Shown: positions 7,950-16,800 of the stretch, in pieces | Position numbering within the stretch: position 1 is the first letter of the stretch | Layout: every line of letters starts with the position of its first letter | Source of the DNA: Nitrospirota bacterium | GTDB taxonomy: Bacteria; Nitrospinota_A; UBA7883; JACRGQ01 | Assembly: GCA_024275955.1 (NCBI GenBank) | Contig: JAJRYD010000036.1 | Span: 1-64,000 of the forward strand | Direction of reading: 5' to 3' | DNA: 64,000 bases | The notes under the pieces: generated by a model | The model's database searches: none | What the model was told of the DNA's origin: nothing | What the model saw: only the letters and a program-made list of their open reading frames with translations | Translations under genes and position numbers: made by a program

Positions 7950-8180
7950 ATGCAGATTGAAACAAGCCCACAGAGGCTTTTCCTAAAGGCATTTTCATGG
8001 CGCATTCTTGCTACTCTAACCACTATGGTTATCGCTTACCTTGTTACCGGCAAGATAGATTTGGCGATAGAGATAGGCTTTATCGAGTTTTTCCTTAAAA
8101 TGGCTATCTATTCTTTCCATGAGCGTGTTTGGGACAAAGTACGGTTCGGCATTGAGATTAAAAGGCTGACGGCCGACTAG
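7950..8180 (+). CDS. DUF2061 small membrane protein
   Basis: The 76-residue product fits DUF2061 in length and sequence: FLKAFSWRILATLTTMVIAYLV forms a first membrane span, and IGFIEFFLKMAIYSFHERVWDKVRFG is the conserved second half with the HERVWDK signature. Function of the family is unknown; in other genomes it often lies near sulfur-assimilation genes, which is not the case here. A strong GAGGAG ribosome site precedes the ATG, and a promoter with an operator-like palindrome lies about 40 bases upstream, so the gene is probably regulated on its own. Confidence 0.85.
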   Translation: MQIETSPQRLFLKAFSWRILATLTTMVIAYLVTGKIDLAIEIGFIEFFLKMAIYSFHERVWDKVRFGIEIKRLTAD

Positions 8181-8324
8181 CCTTACCCGGTTCCTAAAGA
8201 CCCTATATACAGCAAACGCTTTTCATTCTGGTTGCTTTTACCTCGACTGTTTTTTCATTTGTGAATTATCTGGAAGAATCTCTGCTTATCGGAATATCTG
8301 TTTTAATTTAGGTATACTGCCGTG

Positions 8325-8705
8325 ATGAAAAAAATTTTCGTTAACACCGATAAAGCTCCAAAGCCGATAGGGCCTTATTCGCAGGCTGTGAGGGTGGGGG
8401 ATACGCTTTACCTCTCTGGGCAGATAGCACTCGACCCGCAAACGATGCAGATGATAGACGGCGGAATTAAAGAGCAGACAAGAAAGGTTCTTGAAAACCT
8501 TACGGCAGTCTTAAAGGAAGCAGGGGCAGATATAGGCAGTGTGGTGAAAACTACTGTTTACCTCGCCGATATGGCGCAGTTCCCTGAGATGAATGCGGTT
8601 TACGAGGAGTTTTTCGGCACCAGTAAGCCGGCTAGAGCCGCTATAGAGGCTAGCGCGCTTCCTAAAAACGCTTTGGTAGAGATAGACGCTATCGCACTCT
8701 TTTAG
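8325..8705 (+). CDS. ridA: RidA family enamine/imine deaminase
   Basis: The 126-residue protein has the full RidA (YjgF/YER057c) signature: KAPKPIGPYSQAV near the N-terminus, YLSGQIALDP, and the C-terminal RAAIEASALPKNALVEIDAIA with the substrate-binding Arg. RidA hydrolyses reactive 2-aminoacrylate and related enamines released by PLP enzymes, and acts as a cytosolic trimer. The ATG at 8325 is preferred to the GTG immediately before it. It stands between the DUF2061 gene and the convergent NYN gene with no operon partner. Confidence 0.93.
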   Translation: MKKIFVNTDKAPKPIGPYSQAVRVGDTLYLSGQIALDPQTMQMIDGGIKEQTRKVLENLTAVLKEAGADIGSVVKTTVYLADMAQFPEMNAVYEEFFGTSKPARAAIEASALPKNALVEIDAIALF

Positions 8706-8726
8706 AGCTTAACTTTAGGACGCAGG

Positions 8727-9371
8727 CTACGGTTCCTTCGGCGTTGGTTTTGCGGCGGAGCTTGGGGCAGGCTGTTTATCTTTGTTGGGCGTGTATTGCC
8801 GCTTCTTGATAGGCTTTTTTTCTACTCCTCTGCTTGGATGGCTTGGAGCTGTTTTTCTTCTGCTCCTCGAATTTTTGGTAGCATTATCTTTGATGAGGTA
8901 TTTCTCGTCTATGGCGTAAAAATAGTCGGCCGCGTCTACTATCATCTGCGAGCAGGTTTCCCTATATGTCCAGACCTCCACTTTACAGCCGCGTGACTTT
9001 ACATACCAGATAAGGGGAAGGTAATCTTTGTCGCCCCCGACAATTACTATAACGTCCAGTTTGTCGGCCATTGTCACAGCGTCGATTATTAACCATGGAT
9101 CGGCATTTTTCATAGGTTGCTTGATTTCGCCACCCAGCTCAGCCCAGAACCGTCTAAAATCGTCGCTTATCTCTTTGTGTACCGGCTTGTAATAGAGGTT
9201 TCTGATTACCTGTCGAACACCGCCTACGCCCTCTATAAGCTTCTTATAGTCGGTTCTGCCTCCGTAGTAGTTGTAGCCGGACATCTCTACGTTCTCGGCA
9301 TCGATAAAAATGCCTATTTTTTGGTTGGATAGCAGTTTGGAACCGTTGTTTTTCACTTTCTTTTCGCTCAT
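8727..9371 (-). CDS. NYN-domain (LabA/DUF88) putative nuclease
   Basis: The chosen start gives 214 residues (MSEKKVKNNG...); two earlier in-frame ATGs, at 9389 and 9419, are possible. The NYN (PIN-like) domain spans about 18-150: GIFIDAENV carries the first acidic residue, DPWLIIDAV the second, and VGGDKDYLPLIWYVKSRGCKV the third with the family GD.D pattern. Such proteins are predicted metal-dependent RNases. The C-terminal 55 residues are Lys/Arg/Pro-rich and probably disordered, a likely nucleic-acid-binding tail. No operon partner is present. Confidence 0.8.
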   Translation of the reverse strand: MSEKKVKNNGSKLLSNQKIGIFIDAENVEMSGYNYYGGRTDYKKLIEGVGGVRQVIRNLYYKPVHKEISDDFRRFWAELGGEIKQPMKNADPWLIIDAVTMADKLDVIVIVGGDKDYLPLIWYVKSRGCKVEVWTYRETCSQMIVDAADYFYAIDEKYLIKDNATKNSRSRRKTAPSHPSRGVEKKPIKKRQYTPNKDKQPAPSSAAKPTPKEP

Positions 9372-9585
9372 TGGAGTGCATACTAACATGGCATATTTTA
9401 AAAATGAGAAATAAAACAACGAGAATTTGTAATTATTCGGTTTTTACTACAAAAATTGTAGCTCAGGTATATCGCAGATTAATGACCAGATGCAACTCAT
9501 TGTAAAAGCACAGCTTTCTAAAGTATCTATTTTGGTATCCAATTTGCAACAACTGTAGTTACCGGCGGGTAATGTTGCCGGGGTT

Positions 9586-9702
9586 TGGGGGCGATGGTTC
9601 GCCCACCATAAAAGCCTGTATGCCTCCACCGCTAGGCTGATAAAGCGAACCATGGTGTCATGACTGTTTACCCCCATAAATTTTTTGACACCGTCGCCCC
9701 CA
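9586..9702 (+). ncRNA. Three-way-junction folded element ending in a T-run (candidate structured RNA)
   Basis: Three nested perfect helices can be drawn with almost no unpaired junction bases. The closing stem is TGGGGGCG (9586-9593) with CGCCCCCA (9695-9702). Stem 2 is ATGGTTCGC (9594-9602) with GCGAACCAT (9645-9653), with an inner AGCCT/AGGCT helix (9613-9617, 9634-9638). Stem 3 is GGTGTCA (9654-9660) with TGACACC (9686-9692). The plus strand then reads TCTTTTTT, so it would end like an intrinsic terminator. Fragments GGGCGATGG, TTCGCCC, ATAAAAGCC and GGCTGAT recall the fluoride (crcB) riboswitch, but the downstream pairing differs and no fluoride transporter follows. It may be an RNA or a DNA-level inverted-repeat element. 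Confidence 0.5.
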
Positions 9703-9826
9703 TCTTTTTTAATACTCCACCCTTCGTCACCTGCTTTAAATAAATTACAAAAAACTTTATGTTAGGGCTAAAGATTTTGTGGCTACAGTCCGATAAGGCA
9801 ACTAGGAAGGTATTTTTAGGTAAATT

Positions 9827-10036
9827 ATGATTATAGTTGATTTGAGCGGAATGGGAAACGGTATAAGACCTATGTCCAGCTCCAGCCCTATGGGATCTGC
9901 CCAAGTGGCAGGGCGGCTGGAGAAAACTGGTGCCAACGTAGCACGTTCCGGCAGGGCTGTAGAGCGTTCTGTTTCCCAGATGAAGTCGCAGTATGCGCGT
10001 CCTTCCGGCAATTCGCGGATAGATATCAAAGCCTGA
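9827..10036 (+). CDS. Small hypothetical protein
   Basis: A 69-codon frame starts at ATG 9827 behind a weak AGG. The product is Ser/Gly/Arg-rich, without membrane span or recognisable domain (MIIVDLSGMGNGIRP, then a polar segment that may be helical). It lies in the gap between the NYN gene and glgP, downstream of the folded element. Reasonable codon use and the ribosome-site position make it a possible gene, but nothing in its sequence identifies a role. Confidence 0.35.
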   Translation: MIIVDLSGMGNGIRPMSSSSPMGSAQVAGRLEKTGANVARSGRAVERSVSQMKSQYARPSGNSRIDIKA

Positions 10037-10145
10037 GTGAATCTGGCTTACTGTTTGCTCCGCGCTTGTTCCGGCTTTTTTCCGGTTCAGACCTACGAGG
10101 GATAGTCTTTTTAAGTTTTTTAAAGTAGCCGCGCGTGTCGGCTCT

Positions 10146-12707
10146 CTATCCCCAAAGAATGAGGCCCGGAATATATTTGGAGACCATATCTTTGTGGCTC
10201 GGCATTACTCTTATGGCAAAACCATGCGGGCCGGCGTTGTCGCACGGTATCTCTCCGCCAAAGCGGTATTCTCCTTCTTCGTTTTTATCTTCGCATTTTA
10301 GCGTTACTGTCTCGCCTTCAAGCAGTTCATCATGGCTCAGCGCTCCAAAATAGCATTCTACTACCAGCTCATCCGGTGATAGCCCGGCAAGCTGAATAAC
10401 AGTAGAGATACGTTTTCTTTGCCCCACTTTCAGGCTTTTAGGGGCTACACCCTCGTCAACGCTTATTACTTTAAGCTTGCTCCAGTCGTTTTTCAGCTTC
10501 AGCTTCCATTTTGCGAGCGATTTTATTATTTCCGGCTGTTCCACTACATACTTTTCCCAACGCCGGCCCAAAGGCAGGTAGAAACTTTTGGCATACTCCC
10601 TTACCATTCTGTTTGTATTAAACACAGGGTTAAGGGTTGTCATGCTCGACTTCATTTTGCTCACCCATTCTCTCGGCAGGCCGTCGGAACCTCTATTGTA
10701 AAAAAGCGGAATGATATCTTTTTCTATTACGTCGTAGAGGTTTTTGCTTTCCACAGCGTCCTGCACGGAGTGGTCTTCATAATCCTCACCATGCCCTATG
10801 GCCCAGCCTGTTTCTGGCGTGTATCCTTCATCCCACCATCCATCCAGTACCGAAAGGTTAAGCACGCCGTTGGCGGCCGCTTTCATTCCGCTTGTTCCGC
10901 TTGCTTCCAAAGGCCTTCTGGGGTTGTTAAGCCATACATCGCACCCTTGGACAAGGTATCTGGCAACATCTATATTGTAGTTTTCTATAAACACAAGGCG
11001 GTGGCCAAGGCCGTTTATTCTTGCGGCATGAATGATATCCTTGATAAGGTTTTTACCTTCCATATCTTTTGGATGGGCTTTTCCAGCAAAAATTATCTGA
11101 ACCGGCATATCTTTGCTACCAAGAATTTTAGTGAGCCGTTCGATATCTCTTAAAATAAGCGTTCCCCGCTTGTAGGTGGCGAAACGTCTCGCAAAGCCTA
11201 TCGTAAGAGTTTCAGGGTCCAGCACTTCGCTCGCGGTCTTTAGTTCGGATTCGGAAGCCCCTCTTCTTTTGAGTTGTTCCACAAGCCGCTTGCGGGTAAA
11301 CGCCACCAGCCTTTCCCTCCTCACCTCGTGCGCGCGCCATAGCTCCGAGTCTGGTATCTTTGAAATTTTTTTCCATATTGTGTCGTCGCCAGGTTTGTTT
11401 ATCCAGCTTACGCCGAGGTATCTTTCAAAAAGGTTTCTCAAGCCTTTGGATATCCATGTTCTTATATGTATTCCATTGGTTATGGAAAGTATAGGAACAA
11501 GGTCGATAGGAACATCTTTCCAGATATCTTTCCACATATGGCGGGAAACGTTTCCATGCAGTTTGGAAACTCCGTTGCTTCCGGCGGAAAGCCTCAGCGC
11601 GAATACCGTCATACAGAAAAGCTCTTCGTTGTCGCTGGGGTTTATACGGCCCAGAGCGATAAGCCTGTTTAAATCTATATCGGTATCCTTTATTACCGGC
11701 GTAACATAGGCCTGTACTATAGCTTTTTCAAATCTGTCGTTTCCTGCCGGCACGGGGGTATGGGTGGTAAAGACTGTCGAGGCTATGCAGGCTTCCTTCG
11801 CCTCGAAAAAAGTAAAACCTTTGTCACGCATAAGGTGTACTATCCGTTCGATATTCAGAAATGCCGAATGACCCTCGTTCATATGGAACGCGCTGACATC
11901 CACCCCTAGTTTGTGAAGAGCTTTTACCCCGCCGATGCCTATCAGTATCTCTTGTCTTATACGCATGTCAAGATCTCCTCCGTATAGCTGGGAGGTAATC
12001 TGCTGATCGTCCGGCCTGTTTTCTGGAATGTTGGTGTCGAGAAGATAAAGTGGAACCCTCCCAACCTCGGCCTTCCATATCTGGGCCTGTACGGTACGGT
12101 TCGGGTATGGAACTTTAACCTTGATAGGATTGCTATCGGCATCCATCTGTAGTTTTAGCGGAAGCAGATCAAAATTGTTGTCGTGCTGAACTTCCTGTTG
12201 CCAGCCGTCTGGGTTAAGGTATTGCTCAAAGTAGCCATGAGAGTAAGCAAGCCCAATGCCAACAAGCGGCAGGCCCAAATCGCTGGCTGACTTTAGATGG
12301 TCTCCAGCAAGAACGCCAAGCCCTCCAGAGTATATAGGGAGGCATTCATCTATGCCGAACTCAAGCGAGAAATAGGCGATATTGCTTTTTGGGTTCCATT
12401 CGTTTTGAGATGTCTCTTTAAACCATGTTTCTCCATTCAAGTAGTCTTTCAGCTGGAGAAGCACTCTTTTAGTGTGCGTAAGAAAACCATCGTCTTCCTC
12501 CAGCTCTTTTAACCGTCTCTGCGACGCCACGCCGAGGATATGCACAGGGTTGTGGTTAAGTTCGTCCCAAAGATCTGGTTCAATTCGACGTAGAAGATTT
12601 ACCGCGTCAGGGTTCCATGTCCACCAGAGGTTGTACGCGATATCTTCAAGAGGCGCTAGCTTTTTTGGAAGTGATGGCTCTACTATAAATTTGCGATATG
12701 TCGGCAT
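10146..12707 (-). CDS. glgP: Alpha-glucan (glycogen) phosphorylase
   Basis: The 853-residue protein releases glucose-1-phosphate from alpha-1,4-glucans. The N-terminal ~110 residues (PLEDIAYNLWWTWNPDA) are the DUF3417 module typical of the GlgP/MalP subgroup common in deltaproteobacteria and archaea. The catalytic part shows NIAYFSLEFGIDECLPIYSGGLGVLAGDHLKSASDLG, AFHMNEGHSAFL and FARRFATYKR. The PLP-lysine region is EASGTSGMKAAANGVLNLS, and GWWDEGY follows. The last ~110 residues form an extra beta-rich domain. Other glycogen genes (glgA, glgB, glgC) are absent from the window. It is transcribed alone, 186 bases downstream of the lytic transglycosylase gene. Confidence 0.95.
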   Translation of the reverse strand: MPTYRKFIVEPSLPKKLAPLEDIAYNLWWTWNPDAVNLLRRIEPDLWDELNHNPVHILGVASQRRLKELEEDDGFLTHTKRVLLQLKDYLNGETWFKETSQNEWNPKSNIAYFSLEFGIDECLPIYSGGLGVLAGDHLKSASDLGLPLVGIGLAYSHGYFEQYLNPDGWQQEVQHDNNFDLLPLKLQMDADSNPIKVKVPYPNRTVQAQIWKAEVGRVPLYLLDTNIPENRPDDQQITSQLYGGDLDMRIRQEILIGIGGVKALHKLGVDVSAFHMNEGHSAFLNIERIVHLMRDKGFTFFEAKEACIASTVFTTHTPVPAGNDRFEKAIVQAYVTPVIKDTDIDLNRLIALGRINPSDNEELFCMTVFALRLSAGSNGVSKLHGNVSRHMWKDIWKDVPIDLVPILSITNGIHIRTWISKGLRNLFERYLGVSWINKPGDDTIWKKISKIPDSELWRAHEVRRERLVAFTRKRLVEQLKRRGASESELKTASEVLDPETLTIGFARRFATYKRGTLILRDIERLTKILGSKDMPVQIIFAGKAHPKDMEGKNLIKDIIHAARINGLGHRLVFIENYNIDVARYLVQGCDVWLNNPRRPLEASGTSGMKAAANGVLNLSVLDGWWDEGYTPETGWAIGHGEDYEDHSVQDAVESKNLYDVIEKDIIPLFYNRGSDGLPREWVSKMKSSMTTLNPVFNTNRMVREYAKSFYLPLGRRWEKYVVEQPEIIKSLAKWKLKLKNDWSKLKVISVDEGVAPKSLKVGQRKRISTVIQLAGLSPDELVVECYFGALSHDELLEGETVTLKCEDKNEEGEYRFGGEIPCDNAGPHGFAIRVMPSHKDMVSKYIPGLILWG

Positions 12708-12893
12708 GTAATATTAACCCCAAAATAAACTATTCGAAACAGGTCCGGCGCTAAAAAGCACCCAGCCATGCAATTTTACAGTGTTCGCGCCGGTTTCTAT
12801 AGTTATTTTATCTCTACAATACCGTTAGCGGCACCCAATAGTAACGGCAAAACGTAAGCGTTAAGCATAACGTGGAAATGGAGTGCCGGTTTG

Positions 12894-13556
12894 CTACATT
12901 GAAAGGTACTCGTTGGTGAACTTCTGGTAATTAAGGAGGACAGACTTGGAATATTTAGGATTTAACTTTTTGCCTTTCCTTATCGCTTTGCGTACGGCGT
13001 TTGGGCCTCGGTTATAAGCTTCCAGCGCAAACTCGATATTTTCAAATTTTCCTATCAGCTTGGATAGGTAGTGGATACCAAGCGTTATGTTTACCCTGCC
13101 GTCATTAAGGCTTCCTGTCTCATAGCCGGCCAGCTTTATTTCCCGCGCAACTTCCTCGCCGGTAGGGGCCATCAACTGCATAAGGCCCCTTGCCCCTTTG
13201 TTGGAAACGGCATAGCGGGAAAAAGAGCTCTCGGTTTTTATAACTCCCATCACCAAAAGGGGGTCAAGGTTGTACGCTCTGCTTTTTTTAAGTATCAGCT
13301 TGGCAATTTCTCTGGGGCTGTGTCCGAGCCTTTTCTCAAACTTGGAAAGTAACCCTTCAATTTTCGTCAAAATTTCGGCCTCACGTTTCATTTCCCTTGT
13401 TTTGGACTTAAGGTAGATAAGCTCCGAGTCGAGCCAGAGCTTCTCTTGCTCAAAATCGAGTGCTTTCGCACGGTAGTACTCAGTCGCTTGCAGGCAGACA
13501 AAGCCTACAAGCAGGCTCAGAGACAAAAATCTATAGAAAGAGCTTTTTTTACTCAT
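12894..13556 (-). CDS. Membrane-anchored lytic transglycosylase (SLT domain)
   Basis: The 220-residue protein has an N-terminal membrane anchor (about 9-25), a helical linker that is probably coiled coil (about 35-80) and an SLT/lysozyme-like domain (about 90-205). Catalytic Glu109 lies in GVIKTESSFSRYAVS, followed by GARGLMQLM, NITLGIHYLSKL and ALEAYNRGP, the classical family 1 motifs. Such enzymes cut peptidoglycan between MurNAc and GlcNAc, forming anhydro-MurNAc. The ATG at 13556 has a GGAG six bases upstream; a second ATG at 13568 is possible. It is divergent from the giant gene at 13855. Confidence 0.88.
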   Translation of the reverse strand: MSKKSSFYRFLSLSLLVGFVCLQATEYYRAKALDFEQEKLWLDSELIYLKSKTREMKREAEILTKIEGLLSKFEKRLGHSPREIAKLILKKSRAYNLDPLLVMGVIKTESSFSRYAVSNKGARGLMQLMAPTGEEVAREIKLAGYETGSLNDGRVNITLGIHYLSKLIGKFENIEFALEAYNRGPNAVRKAIRKGKKLNPKYSKSVLLNYQKFTNEYLSM

Positions 13557-13755
13557 CTGTTTCTCCATATATTCCGTAAAGACGGTTATGGTTGTTTGGG
13601 AGACTAATCGAATAACGAAAACGCAACATCGCCTATTAGGCTGTCTACAATTTACGTTTGGAACAAATCTTGTCTAATGTATAGGCTATGTTGATAATCC
13701 CACCGGCTTTTCGGTGTAGATTAGAGTGTATTTGACGGAAAAGGTCAATAGATTT

Positions 13756-13783
13756 TTGGATTTTAAAAGTAATGTGCTATAAT
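13756..13783 (+). promoter_or_regulatory. Sigma-70-like promoter for the 1312-residue protein gene
   Basis: TTGGAT (13756-13761) and a perfect TATAAT (13778-13783) are separated by 16 bases, giving a leader of about 65 bases before the ATG at 13855. Confidence 0.55.
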
Positions 13784-13854
13784 ATCAACAGGTTATACTG
13801 TGGCTGGAATGAGGAAGAATTTTTTATGACCGTCAAAATATTGGCTGATATATC

Positions 13855-16800
13855 ATGCTGTTAAGCTGTCCCAAGTGTCGTAGCGGCTACGAAGTTGATA
13901 GTGAGTCAATTCCTAAGGAGGGTACTTACGCCCATTGCACTTCGTGCGAGAATATATTTTTTGTAAAGCACAAAACAACCTCTGGCACTAGCGAAGATAA
14001 GCCTCCCTCCGACAAGCCCGAGCCTTCCCAAACGCTCGGCGAAGAGGGCTCTTTTCCTGATTCTCACGATACCAGCGAAGGCGAAACAATAGCAAAATCC
14101 TTAGAGTCAGATTCGGACGATGGTGACGATTCGGATATTAATGATATCTCTACTAAAGCTTTCTTTTCTGAAGATATTGAAGATGACAAAGAAGATTTTA
14201 GCAGAACTCAGTCACTCTCTGCCCAAGCGGCCGAAGAGGCTTTGGGTGAAACCGAAAAATATATACTTGGAGAGAGAGGCGGTATAGAACCTGATGAGAG
14301 CCTTCAAGACGATACGGGGCAGGAGGAAGCAGAAGTTGAGTATCTTGAGAATGATGTTCTGCTGGAAGCCGATGACGACGATATCCTCATTAGCGATGGC
14401 GGAGATGACGGGCTAGAGGTTGACAGCAGTTTAGATTTTGGCGAAGGGGTAGATGTAGTAGATGAAAATGCGGGAGACGACGATTCTATCAAACTTCTCG
14501 ATTCCCAAATTGGTGAAATAGTACCCGAGGAGGTTTGGACAAAAGATTCTGCTAAAGCCGAACCTGACGACGATGTAATCTTAGAAAACTCCGACGATAA
14601 AATAGTCGAGACCATTCTGCAGGCCGATTCGGACCAGCCGGAGCCTGCCCAAACCGGCTCAGAAGTGTCAAGCTCCTCTGAATCCTCCTCAATGAAACCT
14701 GAGGCAATAAGGGACCCAAGCGATATTGATACTCTTTTCCTTGACGTGCAGGATGCTTTTGATGACGCGGATGAGGAGAACCCGGCCGCCTTAATAGAAA
14801 ACATGGACGATGTAGATGAAACTCCTCAAGAAAGTGTTGTGGAGGAAGAAACTGTTTTGGCTATCGCCCAAACTGTAGATGAAAGCGGGACGAAACAGGC
14901 CGAAGATGAAGCAGTTTCCACAGGTGATGGTTCACCGGCAGTTGAGACTGCCGGCAATAATACCGATAGCGAAGTAGATATCGAAGATATCGGCGCTGTA
15001 GCCGCGGATATTTCGGGTGAAATCGAAGTTGAGGACGGGTCGGAGGAGCTTGACACTAACGAACTGGAGTCAATTTTTGAGAGTGTAAATAACGCCGAAC
15101 CAGAGCCTGTTCCAGACGAATTGATAGATGAAATGCTTAGCGAAGATAAACAAGGTGGAGGTCTGCTCGACGAAATACTCGACGAAGGTTCTGCCGCCGA
15201 GGAGGGTAAAACTTTTGAGGTTCCAGAGCCAATAGATGACGAGGTCGACTCCAAGCTTTTCGGCATTAAGGGTAATGAGGGTACAAGTGTTCTTCCAGAA
15301 GATGCGATCGACTCTGTTCTTCAACATGCCGGTGACGGAAAAAGTGAAGATATCGAATCTGTCTTTGAACCGGGTTCCGATGAAGATGAAGATATTACAA
15401 GCTTTCTAGATGAAACTATGTCCGGCGAAGACGACGATGCGAACTTGCTGGATAGCGACATGGAAGCTATTTTTAGTGAAGGAGAGTTAGAGGCGGCTGT
15501 GCAAAAAGATGGCGTGGAAAAACCTCAAGCACCTGAAAAGCCCAAACCGAATCTTCAAGACGGCATAGATGCTCTTTTTGAGTCAAGCGTCAGTGGGCAG
15601 GAAACCGATGCCGAAAAAGAGGAAACGGTAGGCGACTTGGAGGCTATTGTAGATGCCGGAAGCGAAAAAGCTGTCGACGCGCAAAGCGAGATAGACGCTC
15701 TTTTCGAATCTTCGGCAAAGGAAGCTGAAAAATTACCTCAAGACGATCTCGAGGCATTTATTGACTCCGAGAGCAGTCTAAGCGAATCTTCCGTAGCGGA
15801 TGAAATACTAGGCGGCAATTCAGCTAAAGAGGAGCCTGCAAAAGAAGCGTCTGGTCAGGACGATATAGACGCGATATTTTCTGCCAACGCGCCAGAGGCA
15901 GAAGCGAAAGCAGATGATGGCGGTTCAGCCTCTGGTCAGGACGATATAGACGCGATATTTTCTGCCAACGCACCGGCGACAGAAGCGAAAGCAGATGATG
16001 GCGGTTCAGCCTCTGGTCAGGACGATATAGATGCGATACTTTCTGCCAACGCACCGGCGACAGAAGCGAAAGCAGATGATGGCGGTTCAGCCTCTGGTCA
16101 GGACGATATAGATGCGATATTTTCTGCCAACGCGCCAGAGGCAGAAGCGAAAGCAGATAATAGTGGTTCAGCGTCTGGTCAGGACGATATAGATGCGATA
16201 CTTTCTGCCAACGCGCCAGAGGCAGAAGCGAAAGCAGATGATAGTGGTTCAGCGTCTGGTCAGGACGATATAGACGCGATACTTTCTGCCAACGCACCAG
16301 AGGCAGAAGCGAAAGCAGATGGTAGTGGTTCAGCGTCTGGTCAGGACGATATAGACGCGATACTTTCTGCCAACGCGCCAGAGGCAAAAGCGAAAGCAGA
16401 TGATAGTGGTTCAGCCTCTGGTCAGGACGATATAGACGCGATACTTTCTGCCAACGCGCCAGAGGCAAAAGCGAAAGCAGACGAACCGCAGGAAGAGGCT
16501 CCTGCTGGAGATGGGTTAGTCTCTCAGGGCGATCTTGATGCTCTTTTTGCATCGGATGACCCTGCAGAGGAGAGTAGCTTGGCCGAAGATACCGCTGGAG
16601 CCGATGGTGCCGATTTAACAGAATCTGTAGGAATCGACACTGGTGATGAGCTGGAGGATCTTCTTTCTGAAACAGTCGATGTAGGTGCTGATGCTGGGTT
16701 GCCTGATGATGAAGCTGGTGTGTCAGTCTCTCAGGATGATCTTGATGCCCTGTTTGAATCCGAAGGTGGCGGGGATGCCGGTTCTAGTCAATCGGAAGAT

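Noticed and set aside
9447-9677. Minus-strand 76-codon frame over the folded element
   Set aside because: No ribosome site or family resemblance, and the strong secondary structure explains the sequence better.
9586-9702. Calling the element a fluoride riboswitch outright
   Set aside because: Only short strings match my memory of the crcB motif, the downstream pairing differs, and no fluoride exporter gene follows.
15850-16497. Regularly spaced repeats resembling a CRISPR array
   Set aside because: Units are directly contiguous, in-frame, translated and have no unique spacers.
15824-16552. Long open frame on the minus strand through the tandem array
   Set aside because: It is the antisense of the 81-bp repeats, gives an unnatural Leu/Arg-rich repeat protein, and has no ribosome site; the plus frame is clearly the gene.
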